Positions 1 to 8,990 of a stretch of DNA of 64,000 bases are shown here, piece by piece. The translations under genes and the position numbers were made by a program. Every line of letters begins with the position of its first letter. Within the stretch, counting starts at the first letter, position 1. The stretch spans positions 62,001 to 126,000 of the forward strand of contig NZNT01000030.1 in the NCBI GenBank assembly GCA_002695005.1. Direction: 5' to 3'. A model generated the notes under the pieces. It had not been told where the DNA came from. It saw only the letters and a program-made list of their open reading frames with translations, and ran no database searches. The stretch comes from Maritimibacter sp. Lineage in GTDB: Bacteria; Pseudomonadota; Alphaproteobacteria; Rhodobacterales; Rhodobacteraceae.

Positions 1-1
1 A

Positions 2-574
2 GTGAAGGGGCCCGCGAATGCCGCATCACCCGCGACGCACGCACTTCCGCCACACAAACCTGCGACCTTGTTTGGCGAAATCGCGGCCGCGTTGGCCGCC
101 GAAGTTCCACCCAATACCGCAGTTGTCGTGGATGGGAGTAACCAGCTAATCAACGCGACCCGTCATGTTCTTCCGCGCGCAACATGGGCCCGCTTCACGC
201 CCGGACGGTCTGGCCACCTCGGGTCCGGGCCGGGTCAGGCCATTGGTGCGGCCTTGTCGGGCAGATTCGAGCAGGTCATTTTGCTGAGTGGAGACCTGAG
301 CCTTGGACTCGCTCTCGCGGATCTCGAGACGATGGTTCGATATGCTCTGCCGATCCGCATTCTTGTCGACAACAACGGCGGCCTCGGCTCCGGAGCGGTT
401 CAGACGAAGGGCGCCGATCCGCGTATCGCGGCCAATGCGCCGACCGACCATGCAGCGATCATTCGCGCCATGGGGGGCCTTGCGTGGACGGTGACCTGTA
501 TGCAGGACTGGCCCGCCGCGCGGGATGCGCTCTTTTCACAATCCGGTCCGGGAGTAGTCGATGTCAGACTCTGA
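2..574 (+). CDS. Thiamine-diphosphate-dependent enzyme, C-terminal part (5' truncated)
   Basis: The visible 190 residues match the C-terminal cofactor-binding domain of acetolactate synthase/decarboxylase-type ThDP enzymes. GDLS followed 24 residues later by NN (VDNNGG) fits the GDG-X(24-27)-NN cofactor motif, with Leu replacing the second Gly. Upstream, GHLGSGPGQAIGAA matches the usual G-x-M-G-x-G-x-P-A-A-IGAA segment. The reading frame is open to the left edge, and the N-terminal residues look like an interdomain linker, so the real start is probably outside the window. A stand-alone small subunit, as in sulfopyruvate decarboxylase beta, cannot be excluded. The stop lies 14 bases inside the downstream synthetase gene, so the two are probably co-transcribed and the enzyme may make a keto acid or aldehyde for that pathway (inference). 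Confidence 0.75.
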   Translation: MKGPANAASPATHALPPHKPATLFGEIAAALAAEVPPNTAVVVDGSNQLINATRHVLPRATWARFTPGRSGHLGSGPGQAIGAALSGRFEQVILLSGDLSLGLALADLETMVRYALPIRILVDNNGGLGSGAVQTKGADPRIAANAPTDHAAIIRAMGGLAWTVTCMQDWPAARDALFSQSGPGVVDVRL

Positions 575-3500
575 AACGCTGCGCCGCCGCGGCGTGCCCG
601 CCGGTATGAATGACGACGGCCAGGCGATACTCGCCCGCCTGCGAGCCGGAAACGTGGCGACAGGCGAGGGCGACGGCCCGCCCCAATTCACGACGACCCA
701 GTCCGCGTTCATCGGCGCGCATGAAATGCATCCGACCCAGCCCGTCAGCAATGTCGGGGGAAGCTGGACATTGCAGGGGCCGCTCGACCCCGCTGCACTG
801 GAACGCGCGCTCGCACGTCTCGTAGCCCGCCATGATGCTTTGCGCATGTCGGTTCGTCACGGAGGTGGGCCTTCGGAGCCGCAGTTTGCGGACGCTCTCG
901 CAGTCACATTGACGCGTGAGCCGGTGCAGTCGGTCGACCCCGACGCCGACGTCGAGGCTCTTGTGCGAGATCATGTTCTCACGCTCTTGCCGCTCAAATC
1001 CGAATGCCTCTGGTCCCTTCGTCTCTTCGCGCTCGGGCCGGACCGGCATGTCCTGAGCCTCGTCATGCATCATCTGATCAGCGACGCGTGGTCCAGGAGC
1101 GTCTTCATCCGTGACCTGATGAAGCTCTATGATGCCGAGATCGATGGTGTTGCGCCGGACCTGCCACCGGTCGGTCAGTTTCGCCGGCACATGTCGCGAC
1201 GTGTGGGCCTCGCGGAGACGTCGGGTGCCGTTCCGCCGGAACTTGACTGGCCCGGCCATCGGGGCGGCGCAGCGCCGCCCGACGCCGTCCTGTGCGAGAC
1301 CGGGACCGACTTGCTGCCGGCAGAGACTTTTGCGGCGCTCCGGTCGCTCGCACGGGTCTATCGTGTGACGCCGTTTACCTTCTGCGTGGCTGCCTTCGCG
1401 CATCTCCTGTCTGCCTTTTGCGACCAGATGCGGTTCGGTCTCTCTGTCTCGGCATGGGACCGGGCCACGCCGGAAGATGAACAGGCGATCGGGGCGTATA
1501 TCCGCGATCTTTCGGTCGAAGCCGATCTGTCGGTCCCGACGACTTTCGCTGACCTTCTGGGTGCGTCCGCCGAAGGAATACGGTCCGCACAGGCTCAGGG
1601 CGTCGATCAGATGACTCCGGGCCGGGCGGCCATCGGCTACTACAACACGCCGAAATCCGACATTTCCGCGCGCCACCTGACCGTCTCGCCGCGTCCGAAG
1701 TCGCAAAAGGCCCAGTCGGTGAACCTGCACCTGAGTCTGCACCCGTCGGACGCCGGGCTGGCGATCCGGCTCGACGGGCAGCGGCAGTATTTCGACGCGG
1801 ATGTGCTTGCCCGGCTGGCAGCGACTTTCCGGCTCATCCTCGAAGCGGCGATCCGAAATCCGGAGGTGGCTCTCGCCGATTTGCCTCTCGTCACGCCTGA
1901 GGAGCTCCAAGTTCAGGCGGGTCGCTCCGTGCGGCCTGCGCCTGAGGGATCGGACGTAGATATTCCGACGCGGTTCGCAGCTGTCGCTGCTGACCATCCC
2001 GATGCGCTGGCCCTCGTCACGCCGATGCAGCAATGGAACTATGCCGAACTTGACCGCGACACCGACGCGCTGGCCCACTGGTTGCGGGGGCAGGGCCTGT
2101 TGCCCGGTCAACGCCTCGCCGTCGCCCTTCCTCGCGGAACGGCTGTGGTGCGAAGCTGGCTCGCTGCACTCAAGGCAGGGCTGGTGGTCGTGCCAGTGGA
2201 CAGTGATCTTCCCGAAGAGCGGGTTACGCATATCGTTGCGGATGCGCGGTGTGATGCGCTGCTCGCACCTGGCGGGGCCGGGGGCGGCGCAGTGCAGCGG
2301 CTTGCGTTCCCGGAGGCGGCCGACCTCGCGGACCTGGGTGTGCCAGCCGCAACCGACACCGATCCCACGCGCCCCGCCTTCGTCATGTTCACGTCCGGCA
2401 CGACCGGCCTGCCGAAGTCCATTCCGGTCCCCCATGCCGGACTCGTGCGCCTGGCGTTGGGGAGCGAATGCCTCCCCGTCGGGCCGGGTGATCGGGTGAT
2501 GCAACTCGCTTCGCCGGGCTTCGACGGGAGCTTCGTCGAGGTGTGGGGTGCATGGCTGCGTGGTGCGGCCCTGACGCTTTGCGACAAGCATATCTTCGCG
2601 GATGGCGGCGTTCCGGCGGAATTCCGGCGGCTCGATCCCACGGCCGCATTTCTGACGACGAGTCTGTTCAACATGCTCGTGGATTCAGACGCGCGGGTCT
2701 TCGCCCGTCTCAAATGGCTCTCCATCGGGGGCGAGGCGGCCTCTGCCGATCACTGTCGTCGCGCCCTTTCTGCCAATCCGGAACTTGTCCTGAGCAACAA
2801 CTACGGCCCCACCGAGAACGCTTCGTTCACCACGAACCACCGGGTGACGCCAGATGTGGGACGCGCCGTGCCCATCGGTCGTCCCATGCCGGGTAACGCG
2901 ACCTTCGTTCTGTCGGACCGGTTGCGACCGGTGCCGGACGGGTTCGCGGGTGAACTGCTCATCGGCGGGCCGGGCCTCTCGCCGGGATACGAGAACCGCC
3001 CCGAGGCGCGGGCAGAGCGTTTCGTTTCGCTCGACCGGGCTTCACTCGGCCTCGATGGAACCGGGGCCATTCAGCTTTACCGTACCGGAGACCGAGTGCG
3101 CTGGACGCGCGCGGGTGTGCTGGATTACCTCGGCCGGCGCGACAGTCAGTTCAAGCTGAATGGTTACCGTGTCGAGCCGAGCGAGATCGAGGCGGCCCTC
3201 ACCGATCACCCCGCTGTCGGGCGTGCGGCCGTTCTGCCCGACCGGCGCGAGGACGGCACCGTGCGTGGCATCGTCGCCTTCTACGAGCCGCGCGGCGAGA
3301 CTGTGCCGTCCCTGCGGGCGTTGCGTGACTTCCTTGTCCAACGCCTGCCACGCCCGATCCTGCCGGGCCGGATCGTCTCTCTTGATGCCCTGCCTCTCAC
3401 CCAGAACGGCAAAGCGCACCACGCCGCGCTCGCCTGCCACCCGGTCTTTGCCAGCAGCCCAGAGACAGGCTTGGCGCAGCCCGACGACCCGCTGGTCAAG

Positions 3501-5090
3501 ATCTGGCAGTCCGTGCTGGAGACCGATCAGATCCCGGAGGATGCCGATTTCCACACGCTCGGCGGCACCTCGATGGCACTGGTGCGCATGATCCTCGACG
3601 TGGAGCTGGCTTTCGGGGTCGAGATCGACTTCTCCAGTTTTGCGGCGGACGCCACTCTGCGCCGCCTTCGGGTGCTCGTCGCGGTGAGCCCGGGGGCAAG
3701 GAACCGGGTTCATCTGCGTGACATCCGGAAAGGGGACGCATCTCTGGCCCCACTTGTCGTCATGCCTTCGATTCACGGGCAGGCCATGTGGGCGGTCGAG
3801 ATTCTGGACGCCCTGCAAGCCAGGAACCCGGTCGTCAGCCTTATCTTCGATCCCGCCGAAGCCGCACAGGAGGGGGGATACGCGCGGACGTTGGAACGCA
3901 TGGTCGACGAAATTGCAGAGATGCCGCCCGGTCCGCCCCCGGTCCTCGTTGGGTATTCCTTCGGCGGAACAAGCGCTGCGCACCTCGCAACCTGTGCCGC
4001 TGCGCGCGGCGTGGACATCGGGAAAATCGTATCGATTGACGGTCCCAGCCCGTTGCGCAGCACCGTGCCGAACCCGCTTCGCGCCGATAGCGAAGACCCG
4101 CTCCGACGGCAGTTCTACCTGCACCCCGCCGCCCCGCTCACACCCGATATCCACCTGATCCGGGCCACAAGGTCCTTCCCTGTCGCCAAGGAGGATTATC
4201 GCGCTGGCTGGGCCGCGCTCGCGGCTGGCCGGTTGTTCGTGCAGGACATGGATACCTATCACGGTTGCTTTTCGCGGCCCGTTTTCGCACCTCAGACCGC
4301 CGCGCGGCTGGACGCGATCCTGTCTGGCACGACTGGACGTGAGGCGCGGGTCGCCCCGTCGCTTGGGCTGGCGAGGATCGACTGGTCCAACCGGGTGAAG
4401 GCGGCGTTGCGGGAGCGGGACCTTGACGCGGCATATGCGACAATCCGGGCCGCCGTTCCGCCGCGAGGGCCCATGCCGGATCACGTCGCTCTCTCTCTGA
4501 TCCATCTGCTGCGCACCCTTAAGGATACGGATGGGCTAACGGCTCTCGCCGCGCAGTTCGGGGCGCGGACCGGCCACGCCGTCTGGACCGCTTTGGCTGA
4601 GGGGAATGAGGCGGGACTCGCGTTTCAGGAACGCGCGCATCGGCTGTCGGGTGCAACGTCCGGAGCGGCGCTGCCGCTGATCGAAGCCCTTCATGACGCC
4701 GGCGAGACCAGTGCGATCAAGCGCCTTCGCCGAAGCCTTGACCGGCGGCCGTCATGTGCGCTCGAGGCGCAGCTTGCCGAGGCCGTGTGCCTCACCCTCA
4801 GGGGCGATGCAGCCGCAGGGCGCGAGGTCTTCGCCCGTGCGCTCGAGTTCGACAACGTGGCCCCGATCCATGCCGTCTGGAGTACCCAGTTTCTCGGCCG
4901 GCGCGGCTACGTCACCGAAGCGCGCGCACTCATACGGAGCTTCCATCTGAGGTTCCCGGATCAGGCGCAGCGGCTGGCAGCCCGGCTGTCCGGCAGGAAG
5001 GACGCCCCACGCCTCGAGGTCGCGCCTGCTGCGACGTCGTCCGCGCGGGCCCGACGCTTCGTTCGGCGGATTGCCGGGTGGGCTGTCTGA
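561..5090 (+). CDS. Single-module non-ribosomal peptide synthetase, C-A-PCP-TE with C-terminal extension
   Basis: This 1509-residue protein has a complete module. The condensation domain (about residues 40-460) has its catalytic HHLISDA at about 168-174. The adenylation domain (about 480-900) shows A3 FTSGTTGLPKS near 610, the substrate-pocket Asp in FDGS, A5 NNYGPTENA, A7/A8 YRTGD and LNGYRVEP, and the A10 lysine in LTQNGKAHH. The carrier protein has LGGTS with the phosphopantetheine Ser near 1004. The thioesterase has GYSFGG with nucleophile Ser near 1133, Asp near 1160 and His near 1234. All key residues are present. About 250 further residues, rich in Ala, Leu and Arg and TPR-like, follow the thioesterase, which is unusual. 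A condensation domain in a lone module implies an acyl or peptidyl donor from elsewhere. The product is unknown. The gene overlaps the upstream ThDP enzyme by 14 bases. Confidence 0.93.
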   Translation: MSDSETLRRRGVPAGMNDDGQAILARLRAGNVATGEGDGPPQFTTTQSAFIGAHEMHPTQPVSNVGGSWTLQGPLDPAALERALARLVARHDALRMSVRHGGGPSEPQFADALAVTLTREPVQSVDPDADVEALVRDHVLTLLPLKSECLWSLRLFALGPDRHVLSLVMHHLISDAWSRSVFIRDLMKLYDAEIDGVAPDLPPVGQFRRHMSRRVGLAETSGAVPPELDWPGHRGGAAPPDAVLCETGTDLLPAETFAALRSLARVYRVTPFTFCVAAFAHLLSAFCDQMRFGLSVSAWDRATPEDEQAIGAYIRDLSVEADLSVPTTFADLLGASAEGIRSAQAQGVDQMTPGRAAIGYYNTPKSDISARHLTVSPRPKSQKAQSVNLHLSLHPSDAGLAIRLDGQRQYFDADVLARLAATFRLILEAAIRNPEVALADLPLVTPEELQVQAGRSVRPAPEGSDVDIPTRFAAVAADHPDALALVTPMQQWNYAELDRDTDALAHWLRGQGLLPGQRLAVALPRGTAVVRSWLAALKAGLVVVPVDSDLPEERVTHIVADARCDALLAPGGAGGGAVQRLAFPEAADLADLGVPAATDTDPTRPAFVMFTSGTTGLPKSIPVPHAGLVRLALGSECLPVGPGDRVMQLASPGFDGSFVEVWGAWLRGAALTLCDKHIFADGGVPAEFRRLDPTAAFLTTSLFNMLVDSDARVFARLKWLSIGGEAASADHCRRALSANPELVLSNNYGPTENASFTTNHRVTPDVGRAVPIGRPMPGNATFVLSDRLRPVPDGFAGELLIGGPGLSPGYENRPEARAERFVSLDRASLGLDGTGAIQLYRTGDRVRWTRAGVLDYLGRRDSQFKLNGYRVEPSEIEAALTDHPAVGRAAVLPDRREDGTVRGIVAFYEPRGETVPSLRALRDFLVQRLPRPILPGRIVSLDALPLTQNGKAHHAALACHPVFASSPETGLAQPDDPLVKIWQSVLETDQIPEDADFHTLGGTSMALVRMILDVELAFGVEIDFSSFAADATLRRLRVLVAVSPGARNRVHLRDIRKGDASLAPLVVMPSIHGQAMWAVEILDALQARNPVVSLIFDPAEAAQEGGYARTLERMVDEIAEMPPGPPPVLVGYSFGGTSAAHLATCAAARGVDIGKIVSIDGPSPLRSTVPNPLRADSEDPLRRQFYLHPAAPLTPDIHLIRATRSFPVAKEDYRAGWAALAAGRLFVQDMDTYHGCFSRPVFAPQTAARLDAILSGTTGREARVAPSLGLARIDWSNRVKAALRERDLDAAYATIRAAVPPRGPMPDHVALSLIHLLRTLKDTDGLTALAAQFGARTGHAVWTALAEGNEAGLAFQERAHRLSGATSGAALPLIEALHDAGETSAIKRLRRSLDRRPSCALEAQLAEAVCLTLRGDAAAGREVFARALEFDNVAPIHAVWSTQFLGRRGYVTEARALIRSFHLRFPDQAQRLAARLSGRKDAPRLEVAPAATSSARARRFVRRIAGWAV

Positions 5091-5100
5091 AGCCCGGGGC

Positions 5101-5757
5101 TCAGACCCACCCTTCGTATGCGATCAGCGGGTGACCCAACCGCACGAAGGCGAGGTCCACCTGCCCCTGTGCATCGTCATGCGGTCGGTTCAAAGGCCCG
5201 AACACCTCATAGAGCTTGAAGCCACGGTCATGCATCAGGTTGGTGATGTCGCGGACATGGTTGCGGCTGTTGGTGAGCGAAGCTTCGACGATCGCGACAT
5301 CGCATTTGCTGAGCGTGTGCGTCGCGTGTTGCAATGCCCGGTAATCGGCGCCTTGTACGTCGAGCTTCAACAACGCGCCCTGCACGACGGGGGTCTTCGC
5401 AAGGATCGCGTCCACCGTGTCGATTTCGACGGTAAACTCCTTTGCGCCGCCCGTGGGACGGTCCAGCACGTTCGCCCCGGCAAGAGCGCCTGCGTCGAGG
5501 TTCAGGCTGATGGTCATGCTGCCGCGCTCCGTGCCGACCCCTTTCAGGTGATACTCGCCTGCGACGTTCGACAGGATGCGCTGCATATCACCTTCGAAAT
5601 GATCGAGCGCTTCGATCAGGACGAAGTAGGCGTCCGGAAAGGTGCGGTAGAGTTCGGGCGTTCCCCAGGCCACGCCGATGTCGATCACGGTTTCAGGCGT
5701 GTAGCCCAGCGACTTCAGGTGCGTCACGAATTCCTGGAAATCACGCATCAGGCGCAT
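5101..5757 (-). CDS. FkbM family SAM-dependent methyltransferase
   Basis: The protein has the FkbM pattern: a glycine-poor SAM loop (VIDIGVAWGTPELY), then an acidic residue in FVLIEAL, and the family hallmark LLKLDVQGADYRAL. FkbM enzymes O-methylate hydroxyls on polyketides, glycans and other small molecules. It is convergent with the peptide synthetase and only 10 bases from it, so a tailoring role is plausible but unproven. The frame is open to a TTG at 5793. The first ATG is at 5757 and a second ATG at 5748 has AGGA about 8 bases upstream, so the true start is one of these two. Confidence 0.85.
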   Translation of the reverse strand: MRLMRDFQEFVTHLKSLGYTPETVIDIGVAWGTPELYRTFPDAYFVLIEALDHFEGDMQRILSNVAGEYHLKGVGTERGSMTISLNLDAGALAGANVLDRPTGGAKEFTVEIDTVDAILAKTPVVQGALLKLDVQGADYRALQHATHTLSKCDVAIVEASLTNSRNHVRDITNLMHDRGFKLYEVFGPLNRPHDDAQGQVDLAFVRLGHPLIAYEGWV

Positions 5758-6264
5758 CCTTTCGTTGGTTGCTTCGAAAGCTACAAGACACAACTTTAAC
5801 GTGCAATAGCTTTAGTGGAGTTCTACCCAAGAGAGCTGGCCCAAGGTGAGGTGCGAATTCACGCAACAGCGGACATTGCCTTCCCATGAGTATGGAACAG
5901 AAACAGTGGAGCTATCCGCTTCAAGCCCGCATGCCTTGTCCGGGGTTGACGGAGACAGCGCAAGTGATGCCGGCAAGTCCCGCCCGACGCCGAGATCATC
6001 CTCGACGTTCTCCTGACCCTCAATACGAACGACGTGGTGCTCTGACGAGACGAGGTTCGCCACGGTCAGGACCTATCCAACAGCGCGTGCCATCAAAACG
6101 CCGACTGGTACATGGCCCGAACGCGCTTAATGACCCCACCGGCAATTCCCGCAGGTCCTGCGGAGGTATTCGCCTTGTCCAGCAGCTCTATAACCACTGA
6201 AGTATCGCAGCGAGCCTCCTGCAACGCGCAGTGCAAGCGTGCTGAGCCTACCAAAAAAGGGAAG
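5758..6264. other. Non-coding junction region left of the integrated element
   Basis: About 500 bases between the methyltransferase and the left attachment repeat hold no convincing gene. Short open frames on both strands (for example 5886-6200 plus and 6093-6344 minus) overlap one another, lack good ribosome sites and resemble no family I recognise. It would have been the chromosome downstream of the tRNA before insertion, or the remnant of an earlier insertion at the same site. Confidence 0.5.
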
Positions 6265-6279
6265 TTGGTGGAGCCTAGG
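6265..6279. repeat. Left attachment site core (attL)
   Basis: The 15-bp sequence ttggtggagcctagg is identical and in the same orientation to the copy at 23856-23870, which forms the 3' end of tRNA-Ala. This is the expected product of site-specific recombination at a tRNA 3' end. Confidence 0.85.
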
Positions 6280-6400
6280 TCTACCCATCCAGTGTCCGAT
6301 GCATTCCGGGGAGTTTCCGCAAAGCTCATGAAATAAAGGGTCATGGCGCTGGTATGTTCCGATAAGGTTGATTGCCGTCCAGCGAAAGCCTACAGTTTGT

Positions 6401-6428
6401 GGCGGGACAGATGGCGGGACAATCATGG
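6401..6428. repeat. Left pair of candidate integrase arm-type sites
   Basis: Two copies of ggcgggaca start at 6401 and 6413, 12 bases apart, just upstream of and overlapping the integrase start. The same arrangement, ggtgggaca then ggcgggaca 12 bases apart, occurs inside the right end at 23784-23804. The second copy extends to an identical 16-mer, ggcgggacaatcatgg, at both ends. Paired short repeats at both ends of a tyrosine-recombinase element fit arm-type binding sites; the left pair could also autoregulate the integrase. Confidence 0.55.
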
Positions 6429-7588
6429 GCAAGCTTACAGTTCGGAAAGTTGAGAGCCTCCGAGATCCGGGCATGTATGGCGATGGTGAGGGTCTATATC
6501 TTCGCGTCGGTCCCACCGGTTCCAAGTCGTGGATTCTTCGGACGCGGATCAACGGTCGTTTCACGAAAGGCGGAAGCCCCCTGCGGTGGGAAGGGGGCAT
6601 TGGCTCTCTAGCGATGGTCTCGCTAGCTGAGGCTCGGGACAAGGCGCGAGAGTTGCGAAAAGTCGCAAGGGAAGGCGGGGATCCTCGCACCGTGCGGGAC
6701 GACGACGCCTTGACCTTCGAGGAGGCGGCTCGAACCCTATACCGCTCGCTAGAGCCGTCTTGGAAGAACGAGAAGCACGCGAAGACCTGGATTGCGTCAC
6801 TTGAGAAGTACGTCTTCCCCGAAATCGGAGCGACGCCGATTGAAGAAATCGCCTCAGGCGACATCCTGCCATTACTCTCACCGATTTGGGTTGAGAAGAA
6901 CGAGACCGCAAAACGCGTGAAGCAACGCGTTTCTGCAGTCTTCGACTGGGCCAAAGGCGCTGGGCACTTCGCGCACGAAAATCCCGTTAACGGGTTGTCG
7001 AAAGCGCTTCCATCCGTGAGGCGCAAAGCAAACCATATGCCCGCAATGAAGCACAAAGACGTGCCAGCATTCATGGCCGCTCTGGATGAAAGAGAGGGCA
7101 CTTCGGCTCGAACGCTGCAGTTCATCATTCTGACGGCTGTGCGCTCTGGTGAAGCGCGCGGGGCTCAATGGTCTGAGATTGAAGGCGACGTGTGGAACGT
7201 TCCGGCTGAACGCATGAAGCTCGGTGTGCCGCACAGTGTGCCACTCTCGAAGCAAGCACTCGCGGTTCTTGAAAAGGTGCGCGGCCTTGATGACGAATGG
7301 GTATTCCCTTCAACAGTTCCGAACAAAGATGGCTCGCAGCGCCCGCAGTCGGTGATGGTGTTCAAAGGACTTATGAAGAGAATGGGCGTACAGGGGATCA
7401 CGGTTCATGGGTTCCGCTCTACTTTCCGAGACTGGGCCGGGGAAGTTGCACGGGCTGACTGGGAAGTGGCGGAGGCTGCTCTGGCCCATGCTGTCGGAAG
7501 CGATGTAGCGCGGTCCTATGCGCGAAGTGATTTGTTCCAACGCAGACGCGAACTGATGGATGCTTGGGGAGGGTATTGCTGCTCGTGA
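6425..7588 (+). CDS. int: Tyrosine-type site-specific integrase (P4 family, DUF4102 N-terminus)
   Basis: This 387-residue protein starts with a DUF4102 arm-binding domain (MGKLTVRKVESL, DGEGLYLRV, SKSWILR), followed by a SAM-like core-binding domain and the catalytic domain. The catalytic residues are visible: Arg in TAVRSGEARG, HxxR in HGFRSTFRDWAGE, the second His in LAHAVGSDVARSY and the nucleophile Tyr in ARSYARSD. The ATG at 6425 follows the paired ggcgggaca repeats; an upstream TTG at 6368 in the same frame is less likely. It should catalyse integration and excision at the tRNA-Ala repeat. It sits at the end of the element away from the tRNA. Confidence 0.95.
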   Translation: MGKLTVRKVESLRDPGMYGDGEGLYLRVGPTGSKSWILRTRINGRFTKGGSPLRWEGGIGSLAMVSLAEARDKARELRKVAREGGDPRTVRDDDALTFEEAARTLYRSLEPSWKNEKHAKTWIASLEKYVFPEIGATPIEEIASGDILPLLSPIWVEKNETAKRVKQRVSAVFDWAKGAGHFAHENPVNGLSKALPSVRRKANHMPAMKHKDVPAFMAALDEREGTSARTLQFIILTAVRSGEARGAQWSEIEGDVWNVPAERMKLGVPHSVPLSKQALAVLEKVRGLDDEWVFPSTVPNKDGSQRPQSVMVFKGLMKRMGVQGITVHGFRSTFRDWAGEVARADWEVAEAALAHAVGSDVARSYARSDLFQRRRELMDAWGGYCCS

Positions 7589-7618
7589 CCCAACACTTCG
7601 CCATAGAGGGAATATCTG

Positions 7619-8497
7619 ATGTTTTGTCCGCCTGAGCACATTCTCGTGGAACAGCTGTTCACGCGCGCACTTGCCCGCTCCAATGAACAGTTCCCAGGAC
7701 AAACTAGGGAAGATGAGCCCAGCTCTTATCTTGCCGCCCATCTTTTTCACTCAACGAATGCGTTCATCGCTCTCCGGCTATTTCTTTTGTCGTGTCCATC
7801 TCTCTCCGTCTGTTCGCCAAGTGGAGTGGTTCTACGCGTTGGCAGTCAAATTCTGGCAACTTCACGAGAAGCCGGGATGCCAAGTCGTGCGGAGCGGTTC
7901 TTTGCTCATATTTCTAACTACACTTGGACTGTCGAAGTTTCTGAATGGCCGGAGCGATCACGTGAGCCGATCAGCGGTATTAGTTTGATTGCCGAAGCAC
8001 TGGCGAGGCCGCAGAGGGAATACGCGAGAGTGCTCCTTGCGTTTAATGGATGGTCGATCACGGTGCACCAGTCCGACGTTGCTCAGGACGACGAGACAAT
8101 TTTTGATGCATATTTTCCGACAAGTACGTCGAGCGCGCTATCCGACGAAGCCTCACCTGACGGGGCGCAACCAGGCAGACCCCTCAAGCTGATCAAGGCA
8201 ATGCGGGTTTTCTATGAGAAGTTCCCAGGGGGCCGTGAAACAGCCTCACGCGAGGAGATTAGGAAGACCATCGAAGGCGAGCTTGGCGAAAGCTTCTCCG
8301 AAACGTCAGCCAGCCGCTTGTTTCGCGCAATTATCCTTTTGGGCGAACTCGAAAGCAAATTCGGCGATGAAATCAGGTCCGCCAACGCGGATCAAATCGC
8401 AGCCCTGCTTAGGGAAGAATTCGGCATTCAGCCAGGCGACGAGCGAATCGGGCATGTATGGCGAGGCATCGAAGCGGGATTTCCACCTAGAACCTGA
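7619..8497 (+). CDS. Hypothetical protein, 292 residues, next to the integrase
   Basis: I do not recognise a family. The ATG at 7619 follows GAGGGA with 7 bases spacing. The N-terminal half looks like a mixed alpha/beta region with one hydrophobic stretch (near residues 45-70). The C-terminal part (about 185-290) is charged and helical, with alternating Glu/Arg/Lys and the segment RLFRAIILLGELESKFGDE, and could be an interaction or DNA-binding helix bundle. It lies 30 bases after the integrase in the same orientation and may be co-transcribed. A role in element maintenance or defence is possible but unsupported. Confidence 0.6.
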   Translation: MFCPPEHILVEQLFTRALARSNEQFPGQTREDEPSSYLAAHLFHSTNAFIALRLFLLSCPSLSVCSPSGVVLRVGSQILATSREAGMPSRAERFFAHISNYTWTVEVSEWPERSREPISGISLIAEALARPQREYARVLLAFNGWSITVHQSDVAQDDETIFDAYFPTSTSSALSDEASPDGAQPGRPLKLIKAMRVFYEKFPGGRETASREEIRKTIEGELGESFSETSASRLFRAIILLGELESKFGDEIRSANADQIAALLREEFGIQPGDERIGHVWRGIEAGFPPRT

Positions 8498-8691
8498 GCA
8501 ACAGACGATCCCAAAGCCTACCAAAACCTACCCCGGACATTGTCAAAACTCCGCCAAGCCCAGCCAATAACCATACCAAAACTCTTTTCCGCGAAACTAA
8601 TTTTGCCAGATGTGACAGGCACTTAACGACGCCGTACTTTCCAGTGGAAGCCACAGCAATCCCGCAGTGGCCGAAGCGGAAAGGAAGCGAA

Positions 8692-8880
8692 ATGACACAG
8701 CGTATTTTGCGCCGCCCAGCGGTCGAAAAGTATACCGGCCTGTCACGTTCGACCATCTACGCCATGATCGCCGAAGGCTCTTTCCCAAAGCCCATTCGGC
8801 TTGGGAAGCGCGCGGTCGGTTGGCCGGAGTCTGTGGTCGCTGATTGGCTTGAAGACCGTTGCAAGTCCGAGGCCGCATAA
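8692..8880 (+). CDS. AlpA family phage transcriptional regulator / excisionase-like protein
   Basis: This 62-residue protein is a compact MerR-like winged helix-turn-helix with the typical AlpA pattern: TGLSRSTIYAMIAEGSFPKP, then IRLGKRAVGWPESVVADWL. AlpA proteins activate integrase expression or act as excision directionality factors in P4-like elements. ATG 8692 is preceded by AAGGA at good spacing; an upstream in-frame start at 8644 has none. It lies ahead of the replication genes, as in many satellites and islands. Confidence 0.88.
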   Translation: MTQRILRRPAVEKYTGLSRSTIYAMIAEGSFPKPIRLGKRAVGWPESVVADWLEDRCKSEAA

Positions 8881-8990
8881 GAAACCCCCGCTCAGTCATG
8901 GACCGGGCAGGGGCGACTTTTACTTAGCGGTAAGGGAAGTTTAGCCCATCGGACCCGGTCCTTTCAACCCAATATCTGAAAGGACAAATA

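Noticed and set aside
564-2591. Long antisense open frame opposite the peptide synthetase, and a similar one at 3042-4505
   Set aside because: Same GC-codon shadow effect. The sense strand encodes recognisable C and A domains throughout.
5886-6344. Short frames on both strands left of attL
   Set aside because: They overlap each other, lack ribosome sites and look like junk sequence in a junction region.
8500-8640. Repeated CCTACC / ACCAAAAC motifs as a possible small CRISPR or iteron array
   Set aside because: Spacing is irregular and copies are too short and few. No CRISPR array is visible anywhere in the window.
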